64,000 nt of DNA, taken from positions 806,001 through 870,000 of the forward strand of contig NZ_AP024600.1 of assembly GCF_036322585.1 (NCBI RefSeq), given 5' to 3'. Below, in pieces: positions 42,798 to 52,010 of this stretch. Position 1 is the first letter of the stretch. Each line of letters opens with the position of its first letter. The notes under the pieces are model-generated. The model saw only the letters and a program-made list of their open reading frames with translations. It searched no databases and was not told where the DNA came from. This DNA comes from Luteolibacter sp. LG18 (GTDB taxonomy: Bacteria > Verrucomicrobiota > Verrucomicrobiia > Verrucomicrobiales > Akkermansiaceae). The translations under genes were made by a program, and so were the position numbers.

Positions 42798-44483
42798 TCA
42801 CGTCGCTTGAATGTTGTCCGTCGATCTGGAGGCGCGGTAGCGGCCCGTCACGTCGCTCATCGCCACCCGCATCGGCGTCCCGCAGCGGATCGTCACCACG
42901 CCCGTGCGCAGGTTCACAGACTGCGATTGCACGATCGCACCGGCCGTCGCCATGTCCGGATCATCCGGGTGGATCACGTTGATCTTGCAGCCGATCCACC
43001 GCCGCCACGGCATCTTCGGCGTGAAACTGATCTGCCCCTCCCAGGGCACGAAGTTTTGCGCGTTGAAAAGGTTCTCCGCGAGCCCCGGCGGCTCCGTCCG
43101 GTATTGATATGCCGCCTTCTGATAGACCGTCGTCAGCGAGGTGTAGCCGAGGTTCGGAGCCGGGCCATTGATCGCGCTGTCGATCGTGTAGTCCACGTGG
43201 ATGTAGTAGTTCGTGAGGATCGCCGTGCCTCCGGATGGGTAGCCCTTCAGCCACGTCACCCGCCCCGCGTTGTTCAGCGCCAGCAGCGTGTTCGGCACGC
43301 TGGCAAAGGGCTCTCCGTAGATCTGCAGGCGGAACACGCCCATCACCTGGATGGCCCCGTTCTTGATCGAATAATCGGTCAGCAGGAAATCCGGCAACGA
43401 TGCTCCGTTCGTCACCCGGTGCCACGAGCTGGCCGCCACCGCCGCCCCGCTGCTCACCTGCTTGATCACCGCAGGCGCGATCTGCGTCGTGTTCGTGCTG
43501 CCCGTTCCTCCGGAGCTGGAGTAGAGGAAATCGAATCCCGAAATGGCCGTCGGCGTGATGTCGCCGTAGTTCGCGATCGCCTGCGCGATCGCCGTGTCCA
43601 GCACCTTCGCTTCCGCCCATCCCCCCACGATCGGGCTCGTCTGGATCGCCACGCTCGGCAGGTCATCCGGCGGGATGAAAGGCAGCAATTGCGGCGAGGA
43701 CACGGCCACCACCTGCCCGCCTCCCGCGCCGCCCACCTGCCGCTTGATGAAGTTCACTTTTCCGTTCGCCCCGCGCTCCGCCACGGAGACGATCACCCCC
43801 GCCGGTTTCAGATCCGGGCGCGGCGTGAAGTCCGCGATCTCGTGGATCTCGTGCCGTCCCGGGATGAGCGTCACCTCCTCCATCAGCCCGCTCCTCCTCA
43901 CCACGTTGAAGGTCGGCGGATTGTAAAAGTAGTCCAGATACACCGCATGGTCGGATAGAGGCTTGAGCACCTCCACCATCGCCGCCAGCCAGGAGCCTCC
44001 GGAGAAGCTGCGGTTGCCCACAATGAAGTCGGCCGGGATGTCCAGGATTCCCTGCTGCACCACCGCCTGCGAGCCCAGTAGTTGGACCACGCTGGAGCGG
44101 ATCGATTGCTGCGGGAGGTCGATGCTGGGCTGCACCGTTTGCGAGCCGTTGTTGCCCACATACGCGCTGATCAGTGGCAGCTCGCCCAGGATCCACATCG
44201 CGTCCACCAGCTCCACCTTGAAGGTCGCGCCCTCGCCCTTCACCCAGCTCCACGGCCGGATCTTCGCGTAGCCCGTGAAGACCGCTTCGTCGTCCCGATA
44301 GATCACGATCCGCTGCCCCACGTCCGGAGGCCGCGTGCCACGCTGCTGCGTCCACGAGATCCGCCCGGCCTCCAGGCACTCCCAGGAGAGGTCCACATCC
44401 GCGGGCACGCCGCGCTCCGCGCCGGTTCGCTTGCGTTCATCCCACGCCAGGCCGTTCGATCCTTGGAAGGTCCACTTGGTCAT
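42798..44483 (-). CDS. Phage tail hub / tail-associated protein
   Basis: 561 residues. The N-half has RPPDVGQRIVIYRDDEAVFTGYAKIRPWS and FKVELVDAMWILG, the pattern of tail hub proteins of the gpD/gp27 beta-barrel type that join tube and tip. The C-terminal part contains IGCKINVIHPDDPDMATAGAIVQSQSV (split), another hub-like beta unit. It overlaps the tape-measure stop by four bases, so the order tape measure - hub - tip is as in siphophages. Confidence 0.7.
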   Translation of the reverse strand: MTKWTFQGSNGLAWDERKRTGAERGVPADVDLSWECLEAGRISWTQQRGTRPPDVGQRIVIYRDDEAVFTGYAKIRPWSWVKGEGATFKVELVDAMWILGELPLISAYVGNNGSQTVQPSIDLPQQSIRSSVVQLLGSQAVVQQGILDIPADFIVGNRSFSGGSWLAAMVEVLKPLSDHAVYLDYFYNPPTFNVVRRSGLMEEVTLIPGRHEIHEIADFTPRPDLKPAGVIVSVAERGANGKVNFIKRQVGGAGGGQVVAVSSPQLLPFIPPDDLPSVAIQTSPIVGGWAEAKVLDTAIAQAIANYGDITPTAISGFDFLYSSSGGTGSTNTTQIAPAVIKQVSSGAAVAASSWHRVTNGASLPDFLLTDYSIKNGAIQVMGVFRLQIYGEPFASVPNTLLALNNAGRVTWLKGYPSGGTAILTNYYIHVDYTIDSAINGPAPNLGYTSLTTVYQKAAYQYRTEPPGLAENLFNAQNFVPWEGQISFTPKMPWRRWIGCKINVIHPDDPDMATAGAIVQSQSVNLRTGVVTIRCGTPMRVAMSDVTGRYRASRSTDNIQAT

Positions 44484-46546
44484 TGGTTACGCTGGGCTTT
44501 GAGGTTTCGGTATTCGATTAGAAGCTGGTTATAAGCCCCCTGCATTTTAGCCAATTGGGAGTAGATCTCCCGATCTAGGGCCGCACGTGAGTTCATTACT
44601 TCGGTGAAGGCGTTGCGGAATTTTTGGATCTCGGTGGGATCGACGATGCCGTCCTTGAGTATTTCGGACATCGTCTGGATCGCTCCTTTAAGGAGATTGT
44701 CGCTCTCGATGCCTCGTGCGGCGTTGTCCGCATCGATCTGCTTGATCTTGTCCTGGAACGCCCGCGCCTGGTCGTTCAGCGAGGTCCCTAGGGCAATTGC
44801 AGCTTGTTGCTGGCCGTTCGAAAAATCGGACAGCAGCTTCTCATTCGAGATGGCCTGCTCCTTCAGTAGCTGCTCCAGGTTGGCCTGCGCCTCGTTGAGC
44901 TGGTTTTGAATTCCGTTCCTTTGATCGGTGGTCGAGTTGACGTCGCCCCGAGCCTTGCCGATGTCGGCCCTCATCCCGGCGCGATCGCTCTCGGCAATCG
45001 CGAAATCATCCCGCTCCTTTTGAGTCGGGTCCTTGCCCAGCCTCGAAGGATGCGTTTCGTTGAATTTCTCCAGCTTCAACTGGGCATCCACCAGCCGGAT
45101 GCTGGCAGCATCCAATGCTCCCTGCCAAACTTGAAGAGTGCCGTTCAGTTCGTTGACCTTGGCTTGCGCGATAGCGGTCTCAGTCGCCCCGTCGGCCAGC
45201 GCGTTCTGATAGGCCCGTTGCCGCTTCTCGGCTTCCAGCGCCGCCACCTGCGTGGCCTTCTCCGCGTCGGTCCCCGCGCCCGCCCGGATCTGGGCGATCT
45301 TCGTGTCGGCGGCGTTGTCCGCGATTGCAACGTCCGCGTCCCGCCGCTGCTTGAGCAGTTGGATCTGGCGCTCGATGCTCTTCGAAAGATTCTCGTTGGC
45401 CGTCAGCTCCTGTTCCAGTTGCGTCTTGATCGTCCGCTCCTCGATCGCCTTCTTCCGGTCCTCCTCGGTCTTCTTCAGTTCCAGGTAGGCCGTGCGCGCA
45501 TCCTTCGCATAGGCGATGGCCTTCACCATCTCCTCCTGCGCCTTCTTCGGCCCACCCGCGAGCGTCTCCATCAGCTCGCCGATCGGATCTTGCAGCGACG
45601 CCAGCAGCTTCAGCTCGGTCGCGTATTCCTTCGCCCAGGCCGGATCGATTTCCGCCTGCTTCTTGGCCAGCTCCGCCACCTCGCCCACCGCCTTCCTTGC
45701 CGCCAGCGCGATCGCGGCGTAGGGAGCGACGTTCGCGGCCACGTCGCCCATCGAGGTGCCACGCAGCAGGCCCTTCAGGCCCGTCGCATCGCTCGGATCG
45801 GCCTCGCTGCCACCACCGGCCGCGCCGCCCGCCACCGGCATCGTGGGGAGCTTGCCCATCTGGCCACGTGCCCGTAGCGCCTGGCGGTTCATCGCCTCCT
45901 GCACATCGGCCTCCCGCTCCTTCTCCGTCGTCGCCTTGCGCTCGGCGGCCGCCAGCCGCTCGGTCTCGATCGCGGCCTCCTTGCGCTTCAGCCCCAGCAG
46001 GATCTCCGCGTTCGCGGCCTTGCGCGCCGCGTCTTCCTTCTCGATCTCGGCGGCCGTCATCGGCGTCACGCCGGAGGCCATCGGGTTGTTCTCCGGCTTC
46101 GTGACGGCCTCCTGTTGGGCGAGGCGCGCTTCACGCCGCGCCCGGGCCTCGTCCTTGATCTTCTGCTGCTGCGCCACGTAGGCGGCCGCCGCCGCATTCG
46201 AGATGCGCGTGTCCTCCTCGTAGATCTTCCTCCGGATCTCCGCCTCGCGCTGTTCCGCGTCGGAGGTTTCCGCCACCGCCTGCTGCTTCTTCTCCTCGGC
46301 CTCGACGATCGCCGCGGCGGTGTCGGCCGCGCCCTGCTGCTCGCGCTTGTTGATCTCCTCGGCGGCCGCCTTCAGCCGCTTCGTGCGTTCCAGCGCCTGG
46401 CGCTTCCGCTCCTCTGCCTGGTCCACCACCGTGGCCGCGGATTCCTCCGCGTCCTTCTGCGTCACCACCACCTGCTCGATGTCCTTCACCACCTGCTTCA
46501 CGCCGGTGGTTTGGAATCTCAGGTCAATCGTCGGATCGTTGGACAT
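44480..46546 (-). CDS. Phage tail tape-measure protein
   Basis: 688 residues, mostly long Ala/Glu/Lys/Gln-rich coiled coil (AEERKRQALERTKRLKAAAE, VAEELAKKQ-type heptads), interrupted by a short Gly-rich and hydrophobic part at about 235-290 (VAGGAAGGGSEADP, MGDVAANVAPYAAIALAARKAVGEV). At about 1.5 angstrom per residue it would set a tail near 100 nm, if fully helical (inference). It follows a tail protein with a 44-base gap and is the longest helical gene of the module. Confidence 0.85.
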   Translation of the reverse strand: MSNDPTIDLRFQTTGVKQVVKDIEQVVVTQKDAEESAATVVDQAEERKRQALERTKRLKAAAEEINKREQQGAADTAAAIVEAEEKKQQAVAETSDAEQREAEIRRKIYEEDTRISNAAAAAYVAQQQKIKDEARARREARLAQQEAVTKPENNPMASGVTPMTAAEIEKEDAARKAANAEILLGLKRKEAAIETERLAAAERKATTEKEREADVQEAMNRQALRARGQMGKLPTMPVAGGAAGGGSEADPSDATGLKGLLRGTSMGDVAANVAPYAAIALAARKAVGEVAELAKKQAEIDPAWAKEYATELKLLASLQDPIGELMETLAGGPKKAQEEMVKAIAYAKDARTAYLELKKTEEDRKKAIEERTIKTQLEQELTANENLSKSIERQIQLLKQRRDADVAIADNAADTKIAQIRAGAGTDAEKATQVAALEAEKRQRAYQNALADGATETAIAQAKVNELNGTLQVWQGALDAASIRLVDAQLKLEKFNETHPSRLGKDPTQKERDDFAIAESDRAGMRADIGKARGDVNSTTDQRNGIQNQLNEAQANLEQLLKEQAISNEKLLSDFSNGQQQAAIALGTSLNDQARAFQDKIKQIDADNAARGIESDNLLKGAIQTMSEILKDGIVDPTEIQKFRNAFTEVMNSRAALDREIYSQLAKMQGAYNQLLIEYRNLKAQRNQ

Positions 46547-46590
46547 CGCTTCTCTCTTCTCTGATCACTGCTGACTCGGCACTCTTGGCC

Positions 46591-47283
46591 TCAGCCGATT
46601 CTTCGAAAGCGGGCGTAAGAACCCGTCAGCATCTTCACCGCGGAGCCGTTGACCTCGGTGTTCAGCACCACCTTGACGGGCGCGCCCGGCGATCCGGTCA
46701 CGAGGAACGAGCCCCGGATGATCAAGGGCTGAGGCGTGTTCGCGGCCGGAATCGCGGTGCCATTGAAGGTCACCGTGAAGCCATTTCCCGTCGCGATCTG
46801 CGGAGCACTGGCGCTGGTGGAAGGGCCACGCACCTCCCAAACAAACTGCGTCACCGTCGGGCCGGTCATGCTGATCACCACGCCCGTCGTCGTCGCCGCG
46901 CTCTGGACCATCGCCCACACCTCGAACTCGTAGCGGCCGTTGGCCAGCGGCGTGAACTCCAGATCATCGATCGCCGTGGACAGGCCCGTGTTGCTCACCG
47001 TCACATCGGCCGTCTGTATTTTGTAGGTGTCCGGGAACACCATCCCGTCCGCATCCTGGAAGGTCACCACCCGCGTCTGCGTCGCCGCCGAGTCGAACTT
47101 GGTGAGGACCCCGCCCGCGTTGTAGAAGCCGATCTGCCCCGTCTTCAGCCACAGCGGCAGGTCGGAGCCATCGCCCAGGCTCACGCGGTATCCCGTTGCA
47201 AGGCTGTCGCCGGAGTTGTGCAGCAGCCACTTGAAGGTCTGCTCGTCGCTCGCCGGTTTCTTGGTGGAGAGGTCTTGTCCCAT
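46591..47283 (-). CDS. Phage tail protein, 230 aa
   Basis: Begins MGQDLSTKKPASDEQTFKWLL. FTPLANGRYEFEVWAMVQSAATTTGVVISM (split) and VVLNTEVNGSAVKMLTGSYARFRRIG are typical of beta-rich domains near the C-terminus of tail-fibre proteins. No enzyme motif. It lies in the position where tail assembly chaperones are usual, but it does not look like a G/GT pair. Confidence 0.65.
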   Translation of the reverse strand: MGQDLSTKKPASDEQTFKWLLHNSGDSLATGYRVSLGDGSDLPLWLKTGQIGFYNAGGVLTKFDSAATQTRVVTFQDADGMVFPDTYKIQTADVTVSNTGLSTAIDDLEFTPLANGRYEFEVWAMVQSAATTTGVVISMTGPTVTQFVWEVRGPSTSASAPQIATGNGFTVTFNGTAIPAANTPQPLIIRGSFLVTGSPGAPVKVVLNTEVNGSAVKMLTGSYARFRRIG

Positions 47284-47336
47284 GGTCTCTTCGTTTGGAA
47301 TTTAGTGCTTTGAATTTCGTGCTTCGCCCCGCGCCC

Positions 47337-47852
47337 TCACATGTCCTCCCACGTGCCCGGGATGTCCTCCCAGGCCATGTCGAGCCAGCGCCAGGTCATG
47401 CCCGGTGTGAAGGGAACTCCGCTCATCGGAATCATCTCCCCGGACACGGCCTTGTAGATCGTCGTCGTCTCGTTCGCCGCCGGGAAGCATTGGCGGGTGG
47501 GAGCGGCCAGCAAAACGGCGTCCTGGTAATCCACCACCGCGCCGTCCTGGTATTCGTAGCGCAGCACCTTGCGGTCGCTCAGATACGGCAGCGTCTGCGG
47601 GTGCACATGGCAGTAGAGCTGAGCGGCCAGCCGGGACGCATGCGTGCGCCGCCGCGTCCACGTGTGCGGTTCCACGATCTCCCCGTTCGCGTAGGGCACC
47701 GCGTTCTTGGCTCCCAGCGGGCCGAAGGGTGAGAACCCCTGCTCACCGCCGAACTGCATGTCGTCGATCAAGTGCTCGCCGAAATCCAGCAGCACCAGCG
47801 CCCGGCCATCCGGGTCCCAGGTGATACGGCAGTTGGTGACGTGTTCGGGCAT
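47337..47852 (-). CDS. Phage protein of unknown function, 171 aa
   Basis: MPEHVTNCRITWDPDGRALVLLDFGEHLIDDM starts as a beta-rich domain (split here), and the middle is Tyr/His-rich (LYCHVHPQTLPYLSDRKVLRYEY). The end is Trp-rich (GMTWRWLDMAWEDIPGTWEDM). No family recognised. Its start follows the esterase stop by three bases, so it is cotranslated with the tail proteins. Confidence 0.62.
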   Translation of the reverse strand: MPEHVTNCRITWDPDGRALVLLDFGEHLIDDMQFGGEQGFSPFGPLGAKNAVPYANGEIVEPHTWTRRRTHASRLAAQLYCHVHPQTLPYLSDRKVLRYEYQDGAVVDYQDAVLLAAPTRQCFPAANETTTIYKAVSGEMIPMSGVPFTPGMTWRWLDMAWEDIPGTWEDM

Positions 47853-47855
47853 GGC

Positions 47856-50216
47856 TTACTTCGGCAAGAGGAACCCGCTGCTCTGGAACACCGTTTTCAT
47901 GGCCGCGGCGTGGAGCACCACGGCCGCCGGGGTGTTGTAATAATGCACCGCCGTGGGATCGCCGCCGGGATCGGTGTCGCGCGGGAAGGGCCGCGTGTCG
48001 ATGACCCAGCCGAGCGCATCGGCCGCCGCCACGTTCCGGATCGCCTGGCGCACCTGCTCGATGTTGCCGGTGCGGGTTTCCGCGAAGGCCGGGGTGCCGC
48101 CGCCCGTCGCGAAGGTCCAGCTCGCCACCAGTTCCGGGTGCGCGGCGTTGGTGGCGCTGCCAGTCATGATCAGCGTGCCGCTGTTGCGAAGCTCCCAATT
48201 GCCGCTGGCGATCTGGAGCGTGTAGGTGCCTTTGGTGAACACATAGGCCACGTTGTAATCCGTCTCGCCCGCGGCGGCCTGGATGGCATAGGTGCCATTG
48301 GCCCCACTGGCTCCGCCGGTCAGACCGGAGATCGTCAGGTTGTTTCCCGAGGCGGTGCGGAACGGCGGATCGTAGTCCACCAGGTGATAGATGATCCTCA
48401 CGTCGCTGCCATGGATCGCACGCAGCCGGGCGATCACCTGGGTGAGGTTCGCCTGGTAACGCAGCGCCTCGAACCGATATTCCGTATCGCTCTCACCTTG
48501 GTTCCAGGACAGCACCTTGGTGGTGCGCCCCAGCGCCAGCGCGTTGGTCGGCAGGATCGCCGCGAAGGCATTGGAGGCCGTCACCATCCGGAAGCCGTTG
48601 GTCGGGCTGTTGTAGGCCGCGTCACTGTCCGTCTGCCGGTCCGCCTGGAGATTTCCGGTGTTCGTCGCAGACGCGATCAGATAGTGGGAGATCGCCTCCC
48701 CTCCGAAGTTGGCGTTGATGTTGGAAACCGAGACATTCTTGAGATCGGCCACCCCGCCCGGCGCGCCAAAGTCCGCGGCCGTCAACTCCGCCGTCTCGTT
48801 GCTTTGGCCGAATCCACCGTGGCACACGTAGTCCACCAGATCGCGCAGGTAGGTGGTCGCCATCACCGGCCAGATCTGCGCCAGCGGCAGCGCCGCGATC
48901 TGCGCCTTGGTCCCGTAGAGCAGCACCGCCGCGTAGAGAACGCCCGTGTGGCCGTTGGTCACGGCCGGAGCCGTGAAGCGGATGTTGTTCGCGTAGGCCG
49001 CGAAGGACTCCTGCGTGTAGAGCGTGGCAAGGTTGGTGTCGGCGATGGAGTTGCGCACCGCGTGCACCACGTTCTCGCCCACGGACCGGTAAGACAGCAG
49101 CAGCGTGGGGCTGCTCACCGGGCTGCACCCGGTCCAGCGGCTGCTGCCGCCATCCCCCGCATTCGTGTTCGCACAGTAGCCGAAGGCATTGGCACCGGCC
49201 CCTTGCAGGGACCAGGGCGCGTAGTTCCGGCTCGCTCCGCCATAGCCCGCCACCGGAGCGGAGAGGTTGATCACGGACAACGATTGGCCGCCCGTGGCGA
49301 TCACCGTCGTCAGCGCCGCGTTGCCGTAAATGTAGCTCCCGGGCGCTTCGCTCGCGGGAAAGGGATCGTCCACCCGCACGATGGAGCCGAAGGCCGGATT
49401 GTTCCCGCCGGAGAAGGGCGCGTAGCTCGCCCCGAGATACTGCGTCTGGTTCGCGCCCACTCCCAGCGCCAGCGTCGTGCCGTCCGCGCCGAAGCTGCCG
49501 CCCGTGATGGTCCAGCGCGTGCTGTTGCGGTTGCCCGCGTAGGTCGATCCGGAGTAACCGGCTGGACCCGCCGGGTAGCCCGCACCGAATCCACTGCGTG
49601 CGGCGTAGAAGGCGAGGTTGTTCCAGAAGCCCACCGCCTTGGCGCAGCGGAACCACTCATCGAGCTGCACCTTCTTGGAGCGGACCGTGATCGGGTCCGC
49701 CGTCGCCGCCGAGGCGAAGGTGACCAGGTCGGCATCGTAAACCGCGCACACGCCGGTCCACGCCACCACCGAGTCGCCGATCCCGTTGGAGGCAGTCACG
49801 CGGCATTTCAGTTCGCCGGACATACTGGGCACCGTCAGGGGGTTGGCTGTTGCCCCCAGCAGAAGCACGTCATTCACAAACCACTGGTAGGTGAACGTCG
49901 GCAGATTCCGCCACGTCCCGGTATCCGCCGTCACGCTGCCACCGATCGTCGCCGTCGCAGCCACGCTCGCGTCCGTGACTTGTTCCGGCGGCCTGATCGG
50001 ATGATTCCCCACCACGCTGCCAGGCGCGGTCGGAGATCCCGGCGCGTGGTCACCCGCCACGTTTCCCGGCGCGTCCGGAGATCCGGCGCTGTGGTCCACC
50101 ACCACCGATCCAGGAGCGGTCGGAGAAGCTGGCGTGTGATCGCCGGTGATGTTGCCCGGGGCATCGGGCGTGCCGGGCGTGAACGGAGGAAAGACGGAAC
50201 CAGGAGCGGAGGGCAT
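47856..50216 (-). CDS. Tail-fibre protein with SGNH/SASA-type carbohydrate esterase domain
   Basis: 786 residues. Residues 1-75 consist of about five units of 15 residues (PTAPGSVVVDHSAGS type). An immunoglobulin-like strand region follows (VTADTGTWRNLPTFTYQWF). From about residue 465 an SGNH hydrolase of the SASA/sialate O-acetylesterase type is visible: GGFGQSNE with Ser472, WNQGESD at 571-577, and DPTAVHYY with Asp753 and His758. These enzymes remove acetyl groups from glycans, so the protein may trim surface polysaccharide while binding the host. It is encoded between tail tube and tape measure, an unusual place for such a protein. Confidence 0.78.
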   Translation of the reverse strand: MPSAPGSVFPPFTPGTPDAPGNITGDHTPASPTAPGSVVVDHSAGSPDAPGNVAGDHAPGSPTAPGSVVGNHPIRPPEQVTDASVAATATIGGSVTADTGTWRNLPTFTYQWFVNDVLLLGATANPLTVPSMSGELKCRVTASNGIGDSVVAWTGVCAVYDADLVTFASAATADPITVRSKKVQLDEWFRCAKAVGFWNNLAFYAARSGFGAGYPAGPAGYSGSTYAGNRNSTRWTITGGSFGADGTTLALGVGANQTQYLGASYAPFSGGNNPAFGSIVRVDDPFPASEAPGSYIYGNAALTTVIATGGQSLSVINLSAPVAGYGGASRNYAPWSLQGAGANAFGYCANTNAGDGGSSRWTGCSPVSSPTLLLSYRSVGENVVHAVRNSIADTNLATLYTQESFAAYANNIRFTAPAVTNGHTGVLYAAVLLYGTKAQIAALPLAQIWPVMATTYLRDLVDYVCHGGFGQSNETAELTAADFGAPGGVADLKNVSVSNINANFGGEAISHYLIASATNTGNLQADRQTDSDAAYNSPTNGFRMVTASNAFAAILPTNALALGRTTKVLSWNQGESDTEYRFEALRYQANLTQVIARLRAIHGSDVRIIYHLVDYDPPFRTASGNNLTISGLTGGASGANGTYAIQAAAGETDYNVAYVFTKGTYTLQIASGNWELRNSGTLIMTGSATNAAHPELVASWTFATGGGTPAFAETRTGNIEQVRQAIRNVAAADALGWVIDTRPFPRDTDPGGDPTAVHYYNTPAAVVLHAAAMKTVFQSSGFLLPK

Positions 50217-50254
50217 GGGATCGGATGCGTTGGAAGTTGGAAGGAGGGATGAAG

Positions 50255-50698
50255 TCAGGAGCCTTCGCCACCGCCGCCGCCTGGCAGCGTGATGGCGTTG
50301 GAGATCGCGATGAAGGAGCCGTGGGCATTGGTCGCGGTTTCGCGCAGATACCAGATGCCGTCATGCGCGGAGCTGTCGATGGTCGCGCCGCTCACGCTCT
50401 GGTGGGAACCGAGCACATCGGGCGTTCGCCACTCGTAGGAGATCGAGGTCGGCGCGTTGAACCAACCGGCGCTCACGGCCGTCAGCGTTCCACCCATCGT
50501 CCCGCTGTAGGTCGGCACACCCACAGGAGATGGCGGCCCGCCGATGCCGGGGGTGTAGTCCGGCACCACCTGGTCGGGCGCATCCGGAGATCCCCCACCG
50601 ACTGCACCCACCACGCTCCCGGGCGCGGTCGGCGCGCCGGGAGTGTGGACGGGCACGATCGTGCCGGGTGCGGTCGGTGGGGTTCCGGTCAACGCCAT
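50255..50698 (-). CDS. Phage tail protein with repeat stem and Ig-like domain
   Basis: 147 residues. The first 50 residues contain three units of about 15 (PTAPGTIVPVHTPGA, PTAPGSVVGAVGGGS, PDAPDQVVPDYTPGI) related to those of the esterase next to it. The rest, TYSGTMGGTLTAVSAGWFNAPTSISYEWRTP (split), is an Ig-like fold close to that of the esterase protein. It may be a truncated paralogue or a stem partner in the same fibre. Confidence 0.7.
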   Translation of the reverse strand: MALTGTPPTAPGTIVPVHTPGAPTAPGSVVGAVGGGSPDAPDQVVPDYTPGIGGPPSPVGVPTYSGTMGGTLTAVSAGWFNAPTSISYEWRTPDVLGSHQSVSGATIDSSAHDGIWYLRETATNAHGSFIAISNAITLPGGGGGEGS

Positions 50699-50716
50699 GG
50701 CCGTGGTCGCGTGGGC

Positions 50717-51277
50717 TTAGCCGAGGTCCGGGAACACGACGCTTTCCGCATCGAGCTCGTCGATCTTGTGGGCGATCAGCGCGCCCTTCACCGACTTCTG
50801 GCCGATCTTGATGTCGGCCTGCAGGCGGAGCTGCACGCGCCAGATGAAGCGGAATCGGTCGGCACCCTTGCCGCCCTTGCGGCCCTGCACGTAGAGCCAG
50901 CCGGTGATCTGGCGATCGTCCAGCGTGCCCGGCGATTGCGCGGTGCCCAGGACGATCCTGCTCGGCAGGCCCATCTGCAGCCGCCAGGACAGCTCGTGCA
51001 TCTCGTCGGCCGTGAACGCGAACATGTCGGCGTTGGTCCACTTGCGCGGCACCTTGATCTGCTTGCCGCTCGGCATGACCCTGTAAAAGGGATCGTCGGT
51101 TCCCTCGTTGGAGAATCCGCTCTCCTGGATGTTACCCAGCGAGGGCCAGTTGGAGATCGGGGTGAAGTCGGGGATGACGGTCTCGCCGACAACCAGGCTG
51201 TCGACTTCGGTGCCGTCCTCCACGAAGAACACGAGCGCGCCGATCAGATCGGCTTCGAGCATGAAGGTGGGAGTCAT
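50717..51277 (-). CDS. Probable phage major tail tube protein
   Basis: 186 residues. Position between tail completion genes and the fibre genes, length, and beta-rich character (SLVVGETVIPDFTPISNW, MHELSWRLQMGLPSRIVLG, GWLYVQGRKGGKGADRF) fit a tail tube subunit. No diagnostic motif is seen, so the call rests mostly on synteny and size. Confidence 0.6.
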   Translation of the reverse strand: MTPTFMLEADLIGALVFFVEDGTEVDSLVVGETVIPDFTPISNWPSLGNIQESGFSNEGTDDPFYRVMPSGKQIKVPRKWTNADMFAFTADEMHELSWRLQMGLPSRIVLGTAQSPGTLDDRQITGWLYVQGRKGGKGADRFRFIWRVQLRLQADIKIGQKSVKGALIAHKIDELDAESVVFPDLG

Positions 51278-51307
51278 GGGATGGGGTATCGGGGTTGGAG
51301 GTTCGGA

Positions 51308-51490
51308 TCAGGCGAGGCCCACGTAGGCGAGCGCGCCGGGTTGGTTCGCGTTCACCGCGTCGGCTTCCGCCTGGGTGAGCTTCAGTTGGGTGCCGGGGAA
51401 GCACAGCGCCTTGCCGCGCTTCAGCTTGTGCCCGGGCTGCACTTCGAAGATCAGCAGCACTTCGGTTTCGTTCTTTGGTTCTTTGGCCAT
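51308..51490 (-). CDS. Small phage protein, 60 aa
   Basis: MAKEPKNETEVLLIFEVQPGHKLKRGKALCFPGTQ begins it (given in parts), then LTQAEADAVNANQP. It is soluble, lysine-rich at the start, with no known motif. It lies inside the tail operon between the terminator-like and tube genes and has no overlapping competitor on its strand. Confidence 0.55.
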   Translation of the reverse strand: MAKEPKNETEVLLIFEVQPGHKLKRGKALCFPGTQLKLTQAEADAVNANQPGALAYVGLA

Positions 51491-51520
51491 GGTGGTTTCG
51501 GGGTTGTTGGAAATCGGTTG

Positions 51521-52009
51521 TCAGAGGAATGCGGGGATCGAGATCTCGCCGGAGTAGAGGAGGAACCGTTTGTCGGGCACCTGGTCGCCGCCCTTCATCT
51601 CCACCTCGCCGTTCACGTGGTCCTCCTCCGGCCGCCACTTCCACAGCCGGATGATCACGCTATCCATCACGTCGTCGGCGTAGAGCGCGCCGTCGGCCTT
51701 GGCCTCCTCGCCACTCTCCAGCACCAGCGGGCGGCTCCACACCGTCAGCTCGTAGTGCTTCGTGATGCGGGGGCGTTTCTGCGCCGCGTCCAGCGGGCTC
51801 CAGCCGGTGTAGGTCATCGAGATCACCACGCCCTTGGTCCGGCCGATGATCTCCGCCACCTTGTCCACCGGCAGCGCCTGGCGGGCGTAGACGAAGTCCA
51901 CGCCGGTGATGTCCACCGGCGTCGGCAGCTCGCGGTGCTCCTCGTCCACCAGCGGAGCCGTGGCGAGGCGTGCTTGGATCAGGGCGGCGTGTGTGCGGGC
52001 TTTTCCCAT
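51521..52009 (-). CDS. Phage tail-terminator-like protein, 162 aa
   Basis: The protein mixes helix and strand (RTHAALIQARLATAPLVDEE, VAEIIGRTKGVVISMTYTGW, RITKHYELTVWSRPLVLESG). Size and position after the tail completion protein suit a tail terminator or neck protein, which caps the growing tube. No diagnostic motif was recognised. Confidence 0.55.
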   Translation of the reverse strand: MGKARTHAALIQARLATAPLVDEEHRELPTPVDITGVDFVYARQALPVDKVAEIIGRTKGVVISMTYTGWSPLDAAQKRPRITKHYELTVWSRPLVLESGEEAKADGALYADDVMDSVIIRLWKWRPEEDHVNGEVEMKGGDQVPDKRFLLYSGEISIPAFL

Positions 52010-52010
52010 G

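Noticed and set aside
46591..47852. Tail assembly chaperone pair with programmed frameshift
   Set aside because: The two genes before the tape measure are separate, beta-rich, and show no slippery heptamer at a frame overlap.
47772..50252. 826-residue plus-strand open frame opposite the esterase gene
   Set aside because: The minus frame has esterase blocks and repeats; the plus frame is His/Arg/Gly-rich without any motif.
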